A DNA stretch of 64,000 nucleotides from Rhodamnia argentea. Lineage: Eukaryota > Streptophyta > Magnoliopsida > Myrtales > Myrtaceae. Position 1 is the stretch's first letter. Every line of letters begins with the position of its first letter. This document shows, piece by piece, positions 1-13,079 of the stretch. The position numbers and the translations under genes are program-made. Under the pieces are notes generated by a model. The model was not told the origin of the DNA and ran no database searches. It saw nothing but the letters and a program-made list of their open reading frames with translations. The stretch is taken from positions 21,438,283-21,502,282 of the forward strand of contig NC_063156.1 of NCBI RefSeq assembly GCF_020921035.1, read 5' to 3'.

Positions 1-462
1 ATCAGGAAAACAAAAATATTCTGTAATTTCAGTTCTATTAGGGAATTTGTTATGAGAAATCTGAACAACCACAACCCCTCACCCCCCCCAAAAAAAAAAA
101 CACCTTCCAAGCGCCAAGTCTGAACAATGTCGATGTCAGGAAAAAAAAAAGAAAAACTCATCGTCATCTGGGGTCAAAATGCTGTTTAAACACCAGATAG
201 GACTTCATGTATATTTATTGACAAGAACAAGGGCATTCTCCAAGGCATATTGTTTTCTACAACTCTTGCTTTTGAATGCTTGGAATTTTGTATGTTGTAG
301 AACATTGTTATATCACTCTTTTGCTTCAATGAAATGGTAACATGCCATGGAAAAGTGAACAATTTGACGATCCAAAAGGTGCACTTTAAGTGGAGAGGGG
401 ATTCTTTCAGGTCCTGCTTTTTCTGAATATTTCCTAACTGTGGAACTCATATATGACTGCAG
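1..462 (+). other. Intron of the large membrane protein gene
   Basis: No exon is visible here. The stretch is AT-rich with A-runs near 90-100 and 140-150, and it ends in a standard acceptor (ctgcag, 457-462) that leads in phase 0 into the first recognisable exon. It is therefore read as the 3' part of an intron whose upstream exons lie outside the window. Confidence 0.6.
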
Positions 463-2890
463 ATGTCGCTGCAAGAGACTAATAGTAGTTTTTATGGTTC
501 CATGCAGAGAATCGCATGTTACATCCAGGTATTTGCGCTATCTAGATGGTTGGCAGTTACATTGCCAGTCGAGTATTATGAACTTGCAAGGGACCTGCAG
601 TGGAGCATTCCTTACTTTAGTCTCCCGTGGGAAGCCGGGCACGTCCAGCCAGTCATGGTGGGCTCAAGTCCTCCTGTGAATTCAACATCCTACTTTAGCG
701 AAGTTCTTGATTTGGAAACAGTCGGAACACCTAAAGAAGAGAAGTTGAAAGGAGCTGCTGCAGTTTATGGATTGCCACTTTCTCCGGTGGAGTACAAATC
801 CTTTTTCGAGGTTAGGGAAACTTCTGGTCTATAATTCTGTTCTCCAGAGTTGTATCTCCATCATCAGCTCTGTTAACCATAATAACCATGGCATTGGAAA
901 TTAAATGCTTGCAGATGGAAAATAGTAAACCAGAAGCTGAATACATTTTGGATCCTCAACATATGAGTGGGTGAGTCTCTCAGTGTTTTCTATGAGATAT
1001 GAATTGCTAAATAAATTAATCTGAAGAGCTGCAGGAATGAATTGTGTAGTTGTTAAGAAATCAATCCACAATGAGGAGACAATGTTAATAATTCATCTAT
1101 AATTGTTGCTGGAGAATCACTTATCTCCTTTGAACATCTTTTATCAAGTTACTGTATCTGCTACACACACTATCTTGCTAGTTTGCTATGAGTGTTGAGG
1201 CCACTAATTTGTTGATTACAAATTTCCCTTTTGACATCTCAAAATCCTATTCGATATTGGGCTATCTTCAAAGGAAGTATGGTATAAATCTGACCACCTG
1301 CTACTTTTTGTTGATGAAGACTATTTGGTCTTTTGTAGGTGGTGGGATTTCAGTAGAAATATGTTCTGGCTGGCAGTAATCGGCGGCAGTTTGATATTAC
1401 TGCATGCTTTGCTACTATTGATTCTTAAGTTCAAGAAAAAAACAACTGAAAAGCAAGACAGTGACGGAGCACTCATATTCCCAAGATTGGAGATGTTTCT
1501 TTTGATTCTTGCTCTACCTTGTACGTGTCAGGCCTCTTCTGCTCTGATCCAAGGTGTGTGACACGCTCTTCTATCCACTTAACGACCAGAATATTCTGTC
1601 TAAAGTAATGAAATAGCTGTTTGTCTTGCCGCTTTAGCTTCATCGGCTTACTTGTTATTCTCTATGGTAGGTGGAACTCCAGCAGGGGTTGTGGTTGGCA
1701 TTCTGCTGTTGGGTTTTGTGTCTTTCGAACTTCTATCCTTGTTCCTATTCCTCTCAGTTGGTATTACATCTGGGAAACTGCTTCAATACAAGGAAGTCCA
1801 TAAAGTAGGCCGACGTTTTCACTGGTATCAAGAGCTTATTAGAGTGACCCTGGGTCCAGGTAAAAGAGGCCAATGGACGTGGAAAAAACAGTCTAACTCC
1901 ATTTACCTAACAAAATTTGGCCCGCTGTTTGAGGACCTGAGAGGTCCCCCAGAGTACATGCTCTCGCAGATATCTGGAGGCCACCCGAGGAAAGGTGACC
2001 GCATAATTGCACCAGAAGATGAAACGGAAGATGCCGAAGCGCCCTTCATACAAAAGATATTTGGAATCCTCAGGATATTCTACACATTGCTCGAATGTAT
2101 CAAAAGGGTCACTCTGGGAATCTTGGCCGGCACTTATATGAACAACTGGTCTTCTAGAACCCCGACGATCACTCTATTGTGTCTGACTTCTTTCCAGCTC
2201 TTCTTCCTTGTGCTGAAGAAGCCTTTCATAAAGAAGAAAGTTCAACTGGTCGAGATCATATCGGTTTCAACTGAAGTAGGCATATTCGCATCATGCGCAG
2301 TTCTCTTGAGGAAGGAATTCTCGGAGCAGGACGAAACTTGTGTGGGAATTTTCATGGTTGCACTGTTTTTGATTGGATTTGTGGCTCAAATGGTCAATGA
2401 GTGGTATGCACTGTATAAACAAACCAAGCGGCTTGACCCTGATGATAAATCCTTCTTGTCGGGTTTGAAGGTAGCTTTACTTGGAGTCCTAATTATTTGT
2501 GTCCCTCGGAAATTTAGTCAAGGCCTGGAAAGCAAGTTCCCTAACACTGGACCAGGTGGCAGAGAAACTGGAGACACAGGATCATCTGCTGATAGGAATA
2601 GGAGCTCCGGAAGCCGGAGTTCAGGTACGACAGATAAACCATGGCTAAGGCAACTGAGGGAGTTGGCCAAGGCAAGCTTTAGCAGAGAAGGAAGTAGTGC
2701 TGTGCCAACCGACCCGTCGAGCAGTCGTCCAAAGTGGAGCGGCTTCTGGGGGACCAAAAAGAGCGGGGGCACGTCCGCGAGTTCGTCTGCAGACTTCAAC
2801 TCAAAGCCAACAGAGTTGCAAAAAGAGTTGGAAGCCATTTTCGCATACAAGGAGGTAACAAATGATGAAAAAACTCGACACTTGAAATGA
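463..2890 (+). CDS. C-terminal part of a large plant multipass membrane protein (glycine-rich / ephrin-receptor-like family), 5' end outside window
   Basis: Four exons, 463-810, 915-970, 1339-1553 and 1671-2890, keep phase and give 612 residues ending in TGA. The product matches from memory the C-terminus of the roughly 1,400-residue Arabidopsis proteins AT5G11700, AT5G47020 and AT4G32920, whose biochemical role is unknown. The visible part has a conserved lumenal or extracellular block (YGSMQRIA, QWSIPYFSLPWE), then about six hydrophobic segments, beginning with FWLAVIGGSLILLHALLLLI and ending with VALLGVLIICV. Between them are the conserved GPGKRGQWTWK and LFEDLRGPPEYMLSQISGG segments. The tail after about residue 480 is hydrophilic and rich in Ser and Gly. 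The ATG at 1652 seen in a simple ORF scan lies in the last intron and is not a start. N-terminal exons lie upstream of base 1, so the record is partial. The family assignment is strong, the function is not known. Confidence 0.88.
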
Positions 2891-3757
2891 TCATGATCAG
2901 TTCATTTATCCTCCAGAAGTTGCTTGGAGCTGAAGCTATCTGCTCCACAGTAAATCTTGTGGGACCTTCAAGTTGGTGGATTAGGGGGGTGGGGCTATAA
3001 TCCCTTTTTGGGTATTCATAGGAAAAAAAAATCATGAAATTTTTGTGATTAATTAGGGATTAAACATTTGAGCCTGTTTTTATTGCAGTAATGTGTAAAG
3101 TGATTGAGGCCTATGCAGCCTCTAACTTACTCAGAGTAAGCATCAGATATCTGCAACACACGTGAATCCGGGAACTCAGTTGCTTGCACAACAAGCTATA
3201 GCATTTCTCTGCATTGAGTAAATAGCTATCTCGACATGTTCGTAATTACGTGTCATGCCCCAAATCTATGTCCGAAATTCAGGGAACAACCAATATAAAT
3301 CATTTCACGAAAATGTACTAACCAGAATAAAACCTTGCAGTTGTCGGAAATAATCATAAGATCCAAACTATCATAGATGTACCAAAAACCAGAAGTTCTT
3401 TAAGCTCAGTCTAGTAGTAATTGGAGACCAGAGGAAAGAACCCGCCCCCAAGAGTTCCACCGAGGACAAGATTTTATGTATCCTCATGGTGTTGATCGGT
3501 TGATCACGAACTTTCCTTTTTCCTTCTCTGCGCTTAACGCAATGTAACGTCTACACCAGGCAGATCCATGCAAATTACCCTGTTTTTAACAAGGGACACC
3601 TGGTTGCTCTGCTTTCGGCTCCACACTCTCTCTCTCTCTCTCTCTCTCTTGCGTATGTCGTCGTGCATAATCGATCTTATCAAATTCTGTAGCTCGTACT
3701 AAAATCCATAAAAGCCGGGGTTGGCGATGAGTTTCATCAAGAGACAGAGATGCTCAG
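2891..3757. other. 3' UTR / intergenic spacer and glutaredoxin promoter
   Basis: No coding sequence is seen between the membrane protein stop and the glutaredoxin start. A CT dinucleotide run lies at 3626-3649 and a TATA-like cataaaag at about 3706, some 50 bases ahead of the glutaredoxin ATG. I see no other feature. Confidence 0.45.
3626..3649. repeat. (CT)12 microsatellite upstream of glutaredoxin
   Basis: A perfect dinucleotide run, about 110 bases ahead of the glutaredoxin start codon. It lies in the promoter or near the transcription start. Confidence 0.9.
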
Positions 3758-4480
<723 letters not shown>

Positions 4481-4700
4481 CTCGAGAAGTCTCTCCTCTA
4501 TTGCCACTCCGTCCCCGGCTGTCACAGGATACACAGAGACTCGACTATTGGTTCTTGTTCTTGCTCTTGTTCTTGTTTCTGCATAATGTAATAATGCCTG
4601 ATGGAGACTGGTCGAGTTTGAGTTGCATGTCGTGTGGCGCCATGATGATGTGAAATGCTTATAGACAACGTAAAGACCTCTCTTTTTAAGCACGACAAAA

Positions 4701-4731
<31 letters not shown>

Positions 4732-5164
4732 GGGCAAACAAAAATCTCTCTTCCAAGCAAAGCAGGATTGTCAAGAATCCTCATTTATCCTTCACATTCT
4801 TGCGGGTGAGTATAGATCTTTAGTTACTTGTGGGATGTTATCCAGGTCGATGCACATATCATGAAACCTACGAACATGATGAGATGTGAATCAGAACTAA
4901 GCATCCTCAAGAACAAGAGAGGAGAAACTCATTGTGGGTTTTGATCTGTGTCTTCAGCTTGTTCAGAGAATCACTGATAAAATGCTAAATGTTACTGAAC
5001 CGACAACAATTCGATTTCGAGGGTAAAGATCAACTATTAAGAAAAGAAAAGTACCTGCTAAGATGTTCAATGGAGACCATGTTCCTTTATTTGATGATGA
5101 CCCACCTGCACGTTCATCATACCTAGGACTGTCACATAACTAAGACCCTTTATCGTCTTAAATT
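4481..5164. other. Intergenic, glutaredoxin 3' UTR
   Basis: No gene is visible. An (acaaa)n run lies at about 4705-4731. The short ORFs on both strands here are low-complexity and have no recognisable domain. Confidence 0.4.
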
Positions 5165-5554
5165 GGAAAAGTTACCAAAAAATAGTCTTAAACCTATTGG
5201 AAGTTACCAAAAAAGTCTCGAACCTATTGCAATCGTGTCAATTCAATTCTGAACTTTTTTTTTTGTCAATTCAATCTTAAACTTTTTGTATTTGTGTTAA
5301 TTCGGTCATTCCGATTAATTTTGACCGGAAATCACCAGCGTGGCGCTATCAAAGCCGACGTGGTAATTTGTAATAATACTTTAATTTAATTTTGATGCCG
5401 ATCGCACCACGTCATAGCAATATCCTGTCAAAATTGGCCAAAATGACTGAATTAACACAAATGCAAAAGATTTAGGACTAAATTAGCTAAAAAAAGTTTA
5501 AGATTGAATTGACACAATTACAATTGGTTTATAATTTTTTTGGTAACTTTCCTT
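5165..5554. mobile_element. Mutator-like MITE (inverted-repeat element), 390 bp
   Basis: The two ends are inverted copies: the left end reads ggaaaagttaccaaaaaa with a following attgcaatcgtgtcaatt block, and the right end read in reverse has ggaaagttaccaaaaaa followed by attgtaattgtgtcaatt. A direct repeat gtcttaaatt flanks it at 5155-5164 and 5555-5564, which fits a 9-10 bp target duplication of the Mutator type. No transposase is present. Related degenerate copies occur elsewhere in the window (18921-19497, about 20690-20929 and about 33420-33870). Confidence 0.75.
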
Positions 5555-5618
5555 GTCTTAAATTTGCTGAACTTATAGGGACGTGTGACAGATTAAAACC
5601 GCAACTCTTGAAAGGGAT

Positions 5619-6854
5619 TCAGTTAACGAATTTGCACTGGACAAGGATAGTTTTAACCAAGACTTTGACCAAAATTTGATCACCTGAATCGCAATTGGAG
5701 GTGGAATTGGAGCCCCCGCACATGCATAACTGCTTGACCCCATCGTCGTTATGATCGTCCACGTCGCTGTACCCGCACGTGCCGCCGGTGGCCTCGCACG
5801 CTCCGCAAAACTCGTCGCCCCCTTGCACCGAGTAGGTCGCGCGTATGCCGTACGCCCACTCGTGCGGGCCGTCGACCCTCAACGGGGCAAGAGCGTATGC
5901 GCTGCTATAGCCTTCACATTGAAGCTTGGTTAAGTTGATGGCCTTGATCGCCTCGAACGACACCGCGCAGCACTCTGGTGGGCCCGATCCGAACCTCGAC
6001 CCGGCCTTGCCCCGGCCGACCCAGTCCCACGCTGGGCAGTCGTAGTACTCCTCGCAGCCCATCCCCGAGACGTTCCGGCACGGCAAGTGGCGGTCGGCAA
6101 AGCCCTGAAAGAAGAGAAGCTATCTTGTGCATTAATGACAGAATATAACACCACGTACTAACAAACCCATAAAGAAACAAATCAATCAAAGAAGGGAGGT
6201 TTTTTAAAGTTGTAATGCACAGGTAGTTAATCGAGTTATGGTTAAAGCGGTACGCAACATCCAATTTACAATCACTCATGAATCTATGTTAATGTGATAT
6301 CAAATCAAATTCTAGTCATATCCTACTACAAATCTTTAATCACATCACATTTGGATTAGTAAAAACATGATCTATGTAAAGCAATTCAATTGCAGTAGGA
6401 TTCCAGCCATACCATATGGAGTCTAAATTACCTGGAAGAGTGGGGAGACAGCGGAGCAGCCGAGGAGCATGAAGACGTTGTCGGGGGAGGCGGAGATGTA
6501 GGGGCTGCGCCAGGGCTCGACAGAGAAGCCGTTGCCTCGGCGGCCTAGGACGATGGAGTCACAGGTGGACAGGTGAGGGTCGTGGAGGGAGAGGGAACGG
6601 TAGGCGTAGTCGATGTCAAGGACGCGGTAGGACCCCGAGGAGATGTGGAACATGAGGACATCATTGATGCAAAAGAGGAGGTCCCGGAATCCCGGGTGGC
6701 CGCAGCCCTGCTGTAGCGAGAAGGGGTAGTCGACGGTGATGTTGCCGCAGTAGGATCGGCACGTGGGGACGTGGAGGGTGGCCGAGTTCGGCGGCATTAC
6801 TAGGACTGTGATGAGGAACATGGTGGTGGTGACCAGCAATTTGAGCTCAGCCAT
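5619..6854 (-). CDS. GUB_WAK domain extracellular protein (wall-associated kinase-like, no kinase)
   Basis: Exon 1 (6854-6432) and exon 2 (6104-5619) join in phase 0 to 302 residues. A hydrophobic N-terminal signal peptide (LLVTTTMFLITVLVM) is followed by a cysteine-rich galacturonan-binding GUB_WAK_bind region (CRSYCGNITVDYPF, GCGHPGF, NDVL) and by a WAK_assoc-like cysteine pattern (CEEYYDCPAW, ECCAVSF, EWAYGIRATYS, FCGACEATGGTCGY, LCMCGG). Proteins with this layout usually go on into a membrane segment and often a kinase domain; here the frame stops soon after the CMCGG block with an unrelated tail. A good donor (CAG/GTGATC, near 5685) sits just after SNCDSG, so the stop may lie in what was once an intron. 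The Mutator-like MITE at 5165-5554 lies 65 bases past the stop. Exon 2 is much more GC-rich than its surroundings. The product is probably a secreted cell wall binding protein or a truncated receptor gene. Confidence 0.8.
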
Positions 6855-8149
6855 GTCAGTGTGAGAGTCAGCAGCAGGAAGAGGGTGAAGAAGATTTGGC
6901 GATGGGGTATACTTTGCTTGTGCAGTTGGAAATCACTTTGAAAGAGGAAGAGTGAAGGTAAGCCGGATTGGAGATTTTGATAATATTGAGGGTTGTGGGT
7001 TTCCCTTTTTGCTTTATGGTAGCAGGAAATGAGTGCAACTTCGAATCCTTTTGCTTTGCTTTTTCTACAGGTGCTTGTTCTTGCTTTTTAGCTTTGCCTC
7101 TTTCTACTTTTTGAGTTTCCAGCAAGATTTAATTAACGAACCTTAATCTAATTACTTGAGTTTGTTTGTTTATTCAATGCTTTGGTGCATCAGTGGCCAA
7201 GAAAAACTTTTCTTTATTGATTACTTAACAAGCTCTATGGTTCATTAAACAAAATCTGTGTTAAGCATTGGTTTCTTGACTTTGGCTAGGAGAAGTTCCC
7301 CTCCGACGAAACTCCACAGGGACTGAGAATCTGCAACAAGGGGGACAGCACCTTATAGTTGAGCACAAACATACCATGATCAACCACATATTACATCCCC
7401 ATGCACACTCTGCTTGGCAGCCTATTTCTTAATTATATCGGCCTCGGCAGATCAGATGTAAAACATCAGCAGCAAGCAACCACTTGTCTACCCGTTCGCA
7501 AAAAAGAATATGCAATGTAAAGGACAGCCCAAGGCAATTCCCAAAAATACTTGCAACTATGGCCTCATGGGCTGCTAAGATAATGGTTCCTTCCTGGACC
7601 GATAAATGCCGATCTTTGATTCAGTAGACTGAGTTCGATATTCAATGGCAGGTGCTCGTAAATTAATGACAGAGCATTCTTAACAATTTGCTACATATGG
7701 TCCACTTTAGCACGTCCCATACCGAGCCCCACGGTTTTGTCCTTTGGCGCACGAATGAGTAAGGGAGCACTCTCACCTAAGCATGCTTAACATGGGCTTA
7801 TTACGTTAGTCGATTACGTAACGACATCCATGAGTTAAGATATTACTGCAAAATTTTCTCCTTTCAATCACAAAACTAACATGAAGTAGAGTGGCTTACA
7901 TAATCACGCCACGTAACTTTCCCCCAAAGATCTTCCATCTATTTTCAATGTCTCTCTGTACTTCAGGCCCAAACCAATCAAAACTTCGTGGACCTTGGCA
8001 TCGACCTGGGTCAATGAGGAGCTAAAAGAGCCCGCCCATTCTCTTCTTCCCCTCTCGTTCTTTTGACGCTCATTATATGACAATTATACCCAACTCTCGT
8101 TTCAGAGGAACACGGAAACCCTCGACAGAAAATGGAACCTCCGCAATAT
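6855..8149. other. Intergenic: promoter of GUB_WAK gene and 3' region of MPP10
   Basis: No supported gene. Short ORFs here lack recognisable domains. The region should hold the GUB_WAK promoter next to 6855 and the MPP10 3' UTR next to 8149. Confidence 0.4.
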
Positions 8150-11100
8150 CTATTCCTCTTTGCCTGCATTTATAGAACATTTCAACGCGGAATTCTAATA
8201 CCACCGCAATATAGGTCAATGCAAAAATGATAAAGTGTACCTTCGCTGCGATTTGCTGCCGTTTCTCTACCCTTCTTTGCCATCCTTTTTGTTGCCGCAG
8301 CTGTAATCAAGTTGACACCAAACAAAAGATAAATCTTTAGAGCAAAAGCAAAATGGAGCAGAAATAGAATACAATACAGAGCATTGGAAGAACAAGGACA
8401 ATTTTGCATGAAAAAGCTGTATATACTTTTATGTATCCTTTTCTTCTTAGCTCTTCTCCTCTTCCTTTCTGCCTGTGTTAGCTCTGTTTCATCCTTTAAG
8501 TCACCTTTGCCGGCAAATACCTCCTCAGGTGCCAACATGGCTGCATCAGAGACTGCCAATGGTGCAATCTACTCCCAGAAACATGAAGAAATAAAGTCAA
8601 CGACGGTAAACCAAATGCAACCGATATACATCCATATTGCCCAAAAACAAATCAGTTACCTCTTCCATGGCAAGAGCAGGGACATTAGCTTGTATGGACA
8701 TGTCTTCAATTATCTGCCAAGTCATTGGAAAATAGTTAATAACCAAAAGCTCAGCCATCACCAATGAACTGTTTGATTGTGTGTTCCTGCACTTACAGGT
8801 TTAGGAGCAAAATGAAAGTGAGAAAGAGCATCCAACTTCAAAGACACCTTCTTGAATAGCAAGCTAGCCTGATCAGAACAGAAGTGTAAGACTAACCTTA
8901 AATTAATTTTATATGGTCAAAGCTTATTATATTTTAGGAGCCATTAAATCGCATGAAGTTTCAAATGGGGAACATAAAGAGCAGAGGTGATCACGAAAGC
9001 AGAGGCATCTAGTATTCTGTGTAAGGAACAGGAATGGAACGAAAAGGAAGGGAACATGCCTCTTTTTTCAGCTCATCAGAAAAAGACAGAGGCGCAGAAG
9101 CCAAACTTGTTCTCTGTGCATACTCTTCCTGCAAGGGATTAAATTCTCATGTAAGAATCAATGTATTGCATCAAGCAGAAAGAGTCCCCGCAGTTTAGAA
9201 TGACGTGAGAGAGGATATAGATGGGGAAAAAGTAGCGAACCACATGCTAACCTCATAAATTTCAGCGAGCCCTCTCTTGCTTTTGTTCTCGTCCTGAAAA
9301 AGGTAAGAAAATTAAGTTGCATAATGCCCACCGCTACAAATTACATAGCGATAAAAAACAATTCTTACCAGTTGTTTAATTTCTCTTGGTCCTTTCGTTG
9401 GTAGACTAGGAGGCTTTTCCACATCATCAAAATGCCCCTACAGAAGATCATACAATAGCTTCTCAGGGTTAATTTGCTACAAACGTAGAACTTTAAGTGC
9501 ATGATGGCACTAATTCAGATTTTTTAAAGGGATTTTGCAAATTATAAGACACATTATTTTGTCAACTAAAAATGTGTTATCAATTATTTTCTATTTCTAA
9601 AAAAAAATCTCTAAGTTGGTGTTGCCATCTTTGTTAAAGAACGTGAGAGTAAACATTCTTCCAGTTTTGCATTCCGTCACCATAAATTGCAAAGCCAAGT
9701 ATAAACTTTACCTCGCGAATCCTGCTCCGGATCAACTCTTCAAGAGAAGCTGTAACCTCTTCAGTGATTACAGGTGCAGGCCTAGCGTTGTGTTCAAAAT
9801 CTAAATCCACTTCAAGGGCACTGTTCTTAGGTCTCTTTGCAGCAGTCACCTGTCATCATAACCATTATATAATTCAGATGCGAGTATTGCGTAATTTTTT
9901 CCAAACCAATACAGAATGCCAATTCGCCAAAATTAAACGAATAAAATACAAACATCACCTCTCCTTGCATCGTCCATGTTTTTGGCTCCAAATTGGACTT
10001 CTCCATCTGCTCAATTTTGGCTTTAAGGTCCAAAAGTTCCTTCTCATGGGTAGAAAGATTATGGTTTCCCTGCACAGAAGGGGATTTAGGTCTTCAGTTG
10101 TTTCAACTGACACATGAGCATCCAGAAGACAGTCCATCACACAAGACACACATATCTGAATACCTATGCAAATGCACTCAGTCAGTGATTACCTTGTTTC
10201 CATCTGCTCCGTTTTCTTCTTCTTCATCATCATCTGTAGAATATCCTAATTCATCGCTCGACTTAGGTTTCCTTTGAGTGACTTTCTTCTTTTTAGCTCC
10301 AAAAAAGTCTTCATATCTAAATAATATCATATTACGCAAAAGAGGTCAATAAGAAAATGCTGCATAAAAGTTGATTGCCAGCCAAAGAACTCCAAGAAAA
10401 AGATATTACGTCCGTAAGCATGGTGGAAGTCAGTTTTTAAACAGATTAAGCAATCATGGCATTCATGACTTCAAGAGAAAAAAGAGCCAGATGCAACTTG
10501 GATAGCAGATAGGAAGGAAAGTCTTTTGTAATCTCTTTTGCTACTTGTGAAGAACATGAGGGAATGAGGATGCCCATAAGGTAGTACAAAATTCAAACGA
10601 TGCTCATGCATTTGTTATTGCAACAAAAATTAGAAGACTTACATTCTTTGAAAGAAAGAAAGAAAGATGCTAAAAGTCTGCCTTCTGTCAAAATTCCATC
10701 AACATAATCAACCGTAAAGAAGTGATTGGGAACGTAAAAATCAATACCTAATTCCCAGCTTGTCCTTGCCTTCATCATCCTCATCATCAACATCAAATTC
10801 GCCGAGCTGCAAAAGATGTGTTTGCTAATATAAATATTCAATCATGAGAAAATAAATCTAAATTACTGACAGGAGTTAGATGAACTCGCATTTCAGGATT
10901 TCTAAAAAGTAACTACACACTAAAAAATGCATGTAAAATTTTCACAAACAAAAAAGGAGGGTCGTGATTTTCGAACTCCTCAGACAAAATTTGATTTTTA
11001 TGTAATCACAATATTAACACCTATCAGCCCATTCTCACCTCATCATCATCACCTTCTTCTTCCTCCTCCTCCTCCTCTTCCTCCTCGTCCGAGTCACTTG

Positions 11101-11764
11101 TCACCACCTTCTTCTCCTTCTTATTCTTCTTGGTGGCATCTTCCAAACCATATTCTCTAGCCTCGTCTTCCCGCAAATATTCCTCCAATTCCTTAATCTT
11201 CAAGAATTTATCCTCAATCCCACCATCATTCCTTTCTTCTTCCCCCTCCTCACTCTCCCCACCCTCAACCCCTCTGTCTTCAACACCTTCTTCTTCACCG
11301 TCCTCCTCTTCATCACTATCACCATCCTCATCAATTTCATCAAACCCATCCACCTCCATGCCCACACCACCCAAATCATCAATATTCCCACGTTGACTCT
11401 CTTTAACATCCCCACCTCCTCCTCCACGACCCTTCCCTTTCCCCTCCGAAGCCTCGCCGTCCCCAAAGAGATTCGAAATTTCACCTGGGTCCTTCTCGAA
11501 CCGCCTCAACTCGCGCCGCAAACTCGACAGCAGGGGCTGCGATTGGAGATCGATCTGCTGCCAGATTTGCTCGGCGTCGAAGCCGTCGACCAGGAGGTGG
11601 TCGAACGGCGACTTGGGGGAGAAGGGTTTCAGAGAGGAGAAGAGGTGGAGGGAGGCGGCCCGCGTTTCTTGAGAAAGGGAGGGATTGGGGGCGAGCCATA
11701 TCGGAGGGTCGGTCGATTTCAGGCGATGCAAGACTTGAAGGCCGGCTTCCTCTGGGTTCACCAT
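8150..11764 (-). CDS. MPP10: U3 snoRNP component MPP10 (M phase phosphoprotein 10)
   Basis: Thirteen exons are read on the - strand: 11764-11039, 10806-10748, 10316-10193, 10069-9959, 9849-9712, 9437-9369, 9293-9252, 9128-9060, 8868-8797, 8713-8660, 8568-8427, 8300-8241 and a tentative 14-base last exon 8163-8150. Phase is kept throughout, giving 559 residues. MPP10 joins IMP3 and IMP4 in the nucleolar SSU processome for 18S pre-rRNA processing. Visible landmarks are the N-terminal FDAEQIWQQIDLQ segment, a long Asp/Glu-rich middle (about residues 130-240), RYEDFFGAKKKK, the DENKSKRGLAEIYEEEY block, LSHFHFAPKP and the basic ERKRRRAKKKR tail. I start at MVNPEE; the 55 residues that could extend upstream in frame are a translated GA-repeat leader. 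Intron 8 uses a GC donor. The last exon is weak, because the C-terminus is poorly conserved. Confidence 0.92.
10650..10666. repeat. (GAAA)n microsatellite in MPP10 intron 2
   Basis: Short tetranucleotide run inside the intron between exons 2 and 3 of MPP10. Confidence 0.7.
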
Positions 11765-13079
11765 CACTTTCACTTTCTTTTCTCTCTCTCTCTCCCTCTC
11801 TCTCTCTCTTTCCTTCCTTCCTCTCCCAGAAAGTGATGGAAAAGAAGCCGAGAAAATTTTGGCGAAGGCGCGCAGAGTGGGATGAAGACAACGAGTGTTG
11901 TGGTAGGGGTTTTGGGTTTTAGAGGGCAACGTCTGAAGAAAGCGAAGCGGCGCCCCGGTGAAATTGCGCTCGCTTCTTGGTCTGGTGCGCTGCCCTTTTG
12001 GAGCATCGGTAGTCAGGAAAGAAAAATAACGACATTCTTATAAACATGAATTGTTAAACCTCCATTGATATTTTTATAAGTAAATAAAAAAAATTTGAAA
12101 ATAACTTTTTTAATAAATTGCAATTTTATTTTTTTATTTCGAAAAATAGAAATTTTGTGCGACTACCAAGTACATTCTTCTGCTCAAAAACTCGTCCGGA
12201 AAACAGAAATAGAAAATACTGTTTCTGAACAGAAATTATTTCCGTTAAAAATGTTACCATGACAATCGAAAAAAAAAAAAATCAAATGAAATTATCCTAA
12301 AAGTTTCTAGCGTTCAAAAGCCAAGAGAGCTTTTCTTTGTAATGTAAGCTAGATAGTTTTTTCTTTGTAACGTAAGCCGCATAGTTTAAAAGACACAATT
12401 AACTGTGTTTAGTTTTAGCGCACTCAAAGACGAGTTCCTTTTCTTTCCCTTCCAAATGTGAGAAAGAAATTATACGTAAGATCTATTTCACTTAAAAGAA
12501 GATCTTAGCCAATTTCATGCTTTGGAAATTAAATGACTTTATTATAATGGACAGTTCTTCCATTATAAAAACTAGTGCCCTAGAGGCACTTTTACGTCAC
12601 TAGTTAACACGACATGTGATGCAATGTGACCAATGAAGTCTCGTTCACCAAGATAGGCATGATATAAAGGCGACATATTCTAGGATTAAAATGGTGTCCG
12701 GTACATGTTACATTGTATCCTCGTGTCTGTTACAGCGAAATAGAGACAGAATGAATATTGCAGGGAAATATGAGATGAGTGTGTGCACACTGCACAGAAG
12801 GAGAGAAAGACAATTTCTTTCTCTCGATTTCTTTCAGACAGCTGCAAGTCCTAGACCATTTGACATGTTACCGGGGATTACAGAAAGCTATGTCGAGCAA
12901 ATTTTTCCTGCTTATTTTCTACATCCAAAACTGCATGTATTGAGTAATTCTGCTGTAGCCTGTGTGTATTATCTCAGAAGAAATTGTCGCTGTAGTCTCC
13001 CGCGCCGCTGCTCCCTTCCATGGAGAAACGCCGGACAGCGTGAAATAGGTCTGCCTCGCGTACAAGCGTTCCATCCATG
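11765..13079. other. MPP10 5' leader/promoter and 3' region of the membrane protein gene
   Basis: CT-rich tracts at 11779-11812 make a GA-rich leader on the - strand just ahead of the MPP10 ATG. Beyond about 12000 the DNA is AT-rich and no gene is seen. The ORF at 12691-13095 overlaps the end of the next gene and has no domain. Confidence 0.45.

Noticed and set aside
1652-1670. Start codon at 1652 for the membrane protein frame
   Set aside because: It lies in the intron before the last exon; the acceptor at 1670 and phase continuity show the exon begins at 1671.
7250-7340. Possible extra 3' exon of MPP10 after a ttgttgcag acceptor
   Set aside because: It can be joined in phase, but the product has no likeness to MPP10 C-termini and the intron would be long; the nearer 14-base exon was preferred, with low confidence.
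11130-11396. Ser/Pro-rich frame on the + strand
   Set aside because: It is the antisense of the Asp/Glu-rich part of MPP10 exon 1.
11765-11929. N-terminal extension of MPP10 beginning MPSKTQNPYH
   Set aside because: The extension translates a GA-repeat leader (REREREREK) and has no family match; MVNPEE at 11764 matches the family start.
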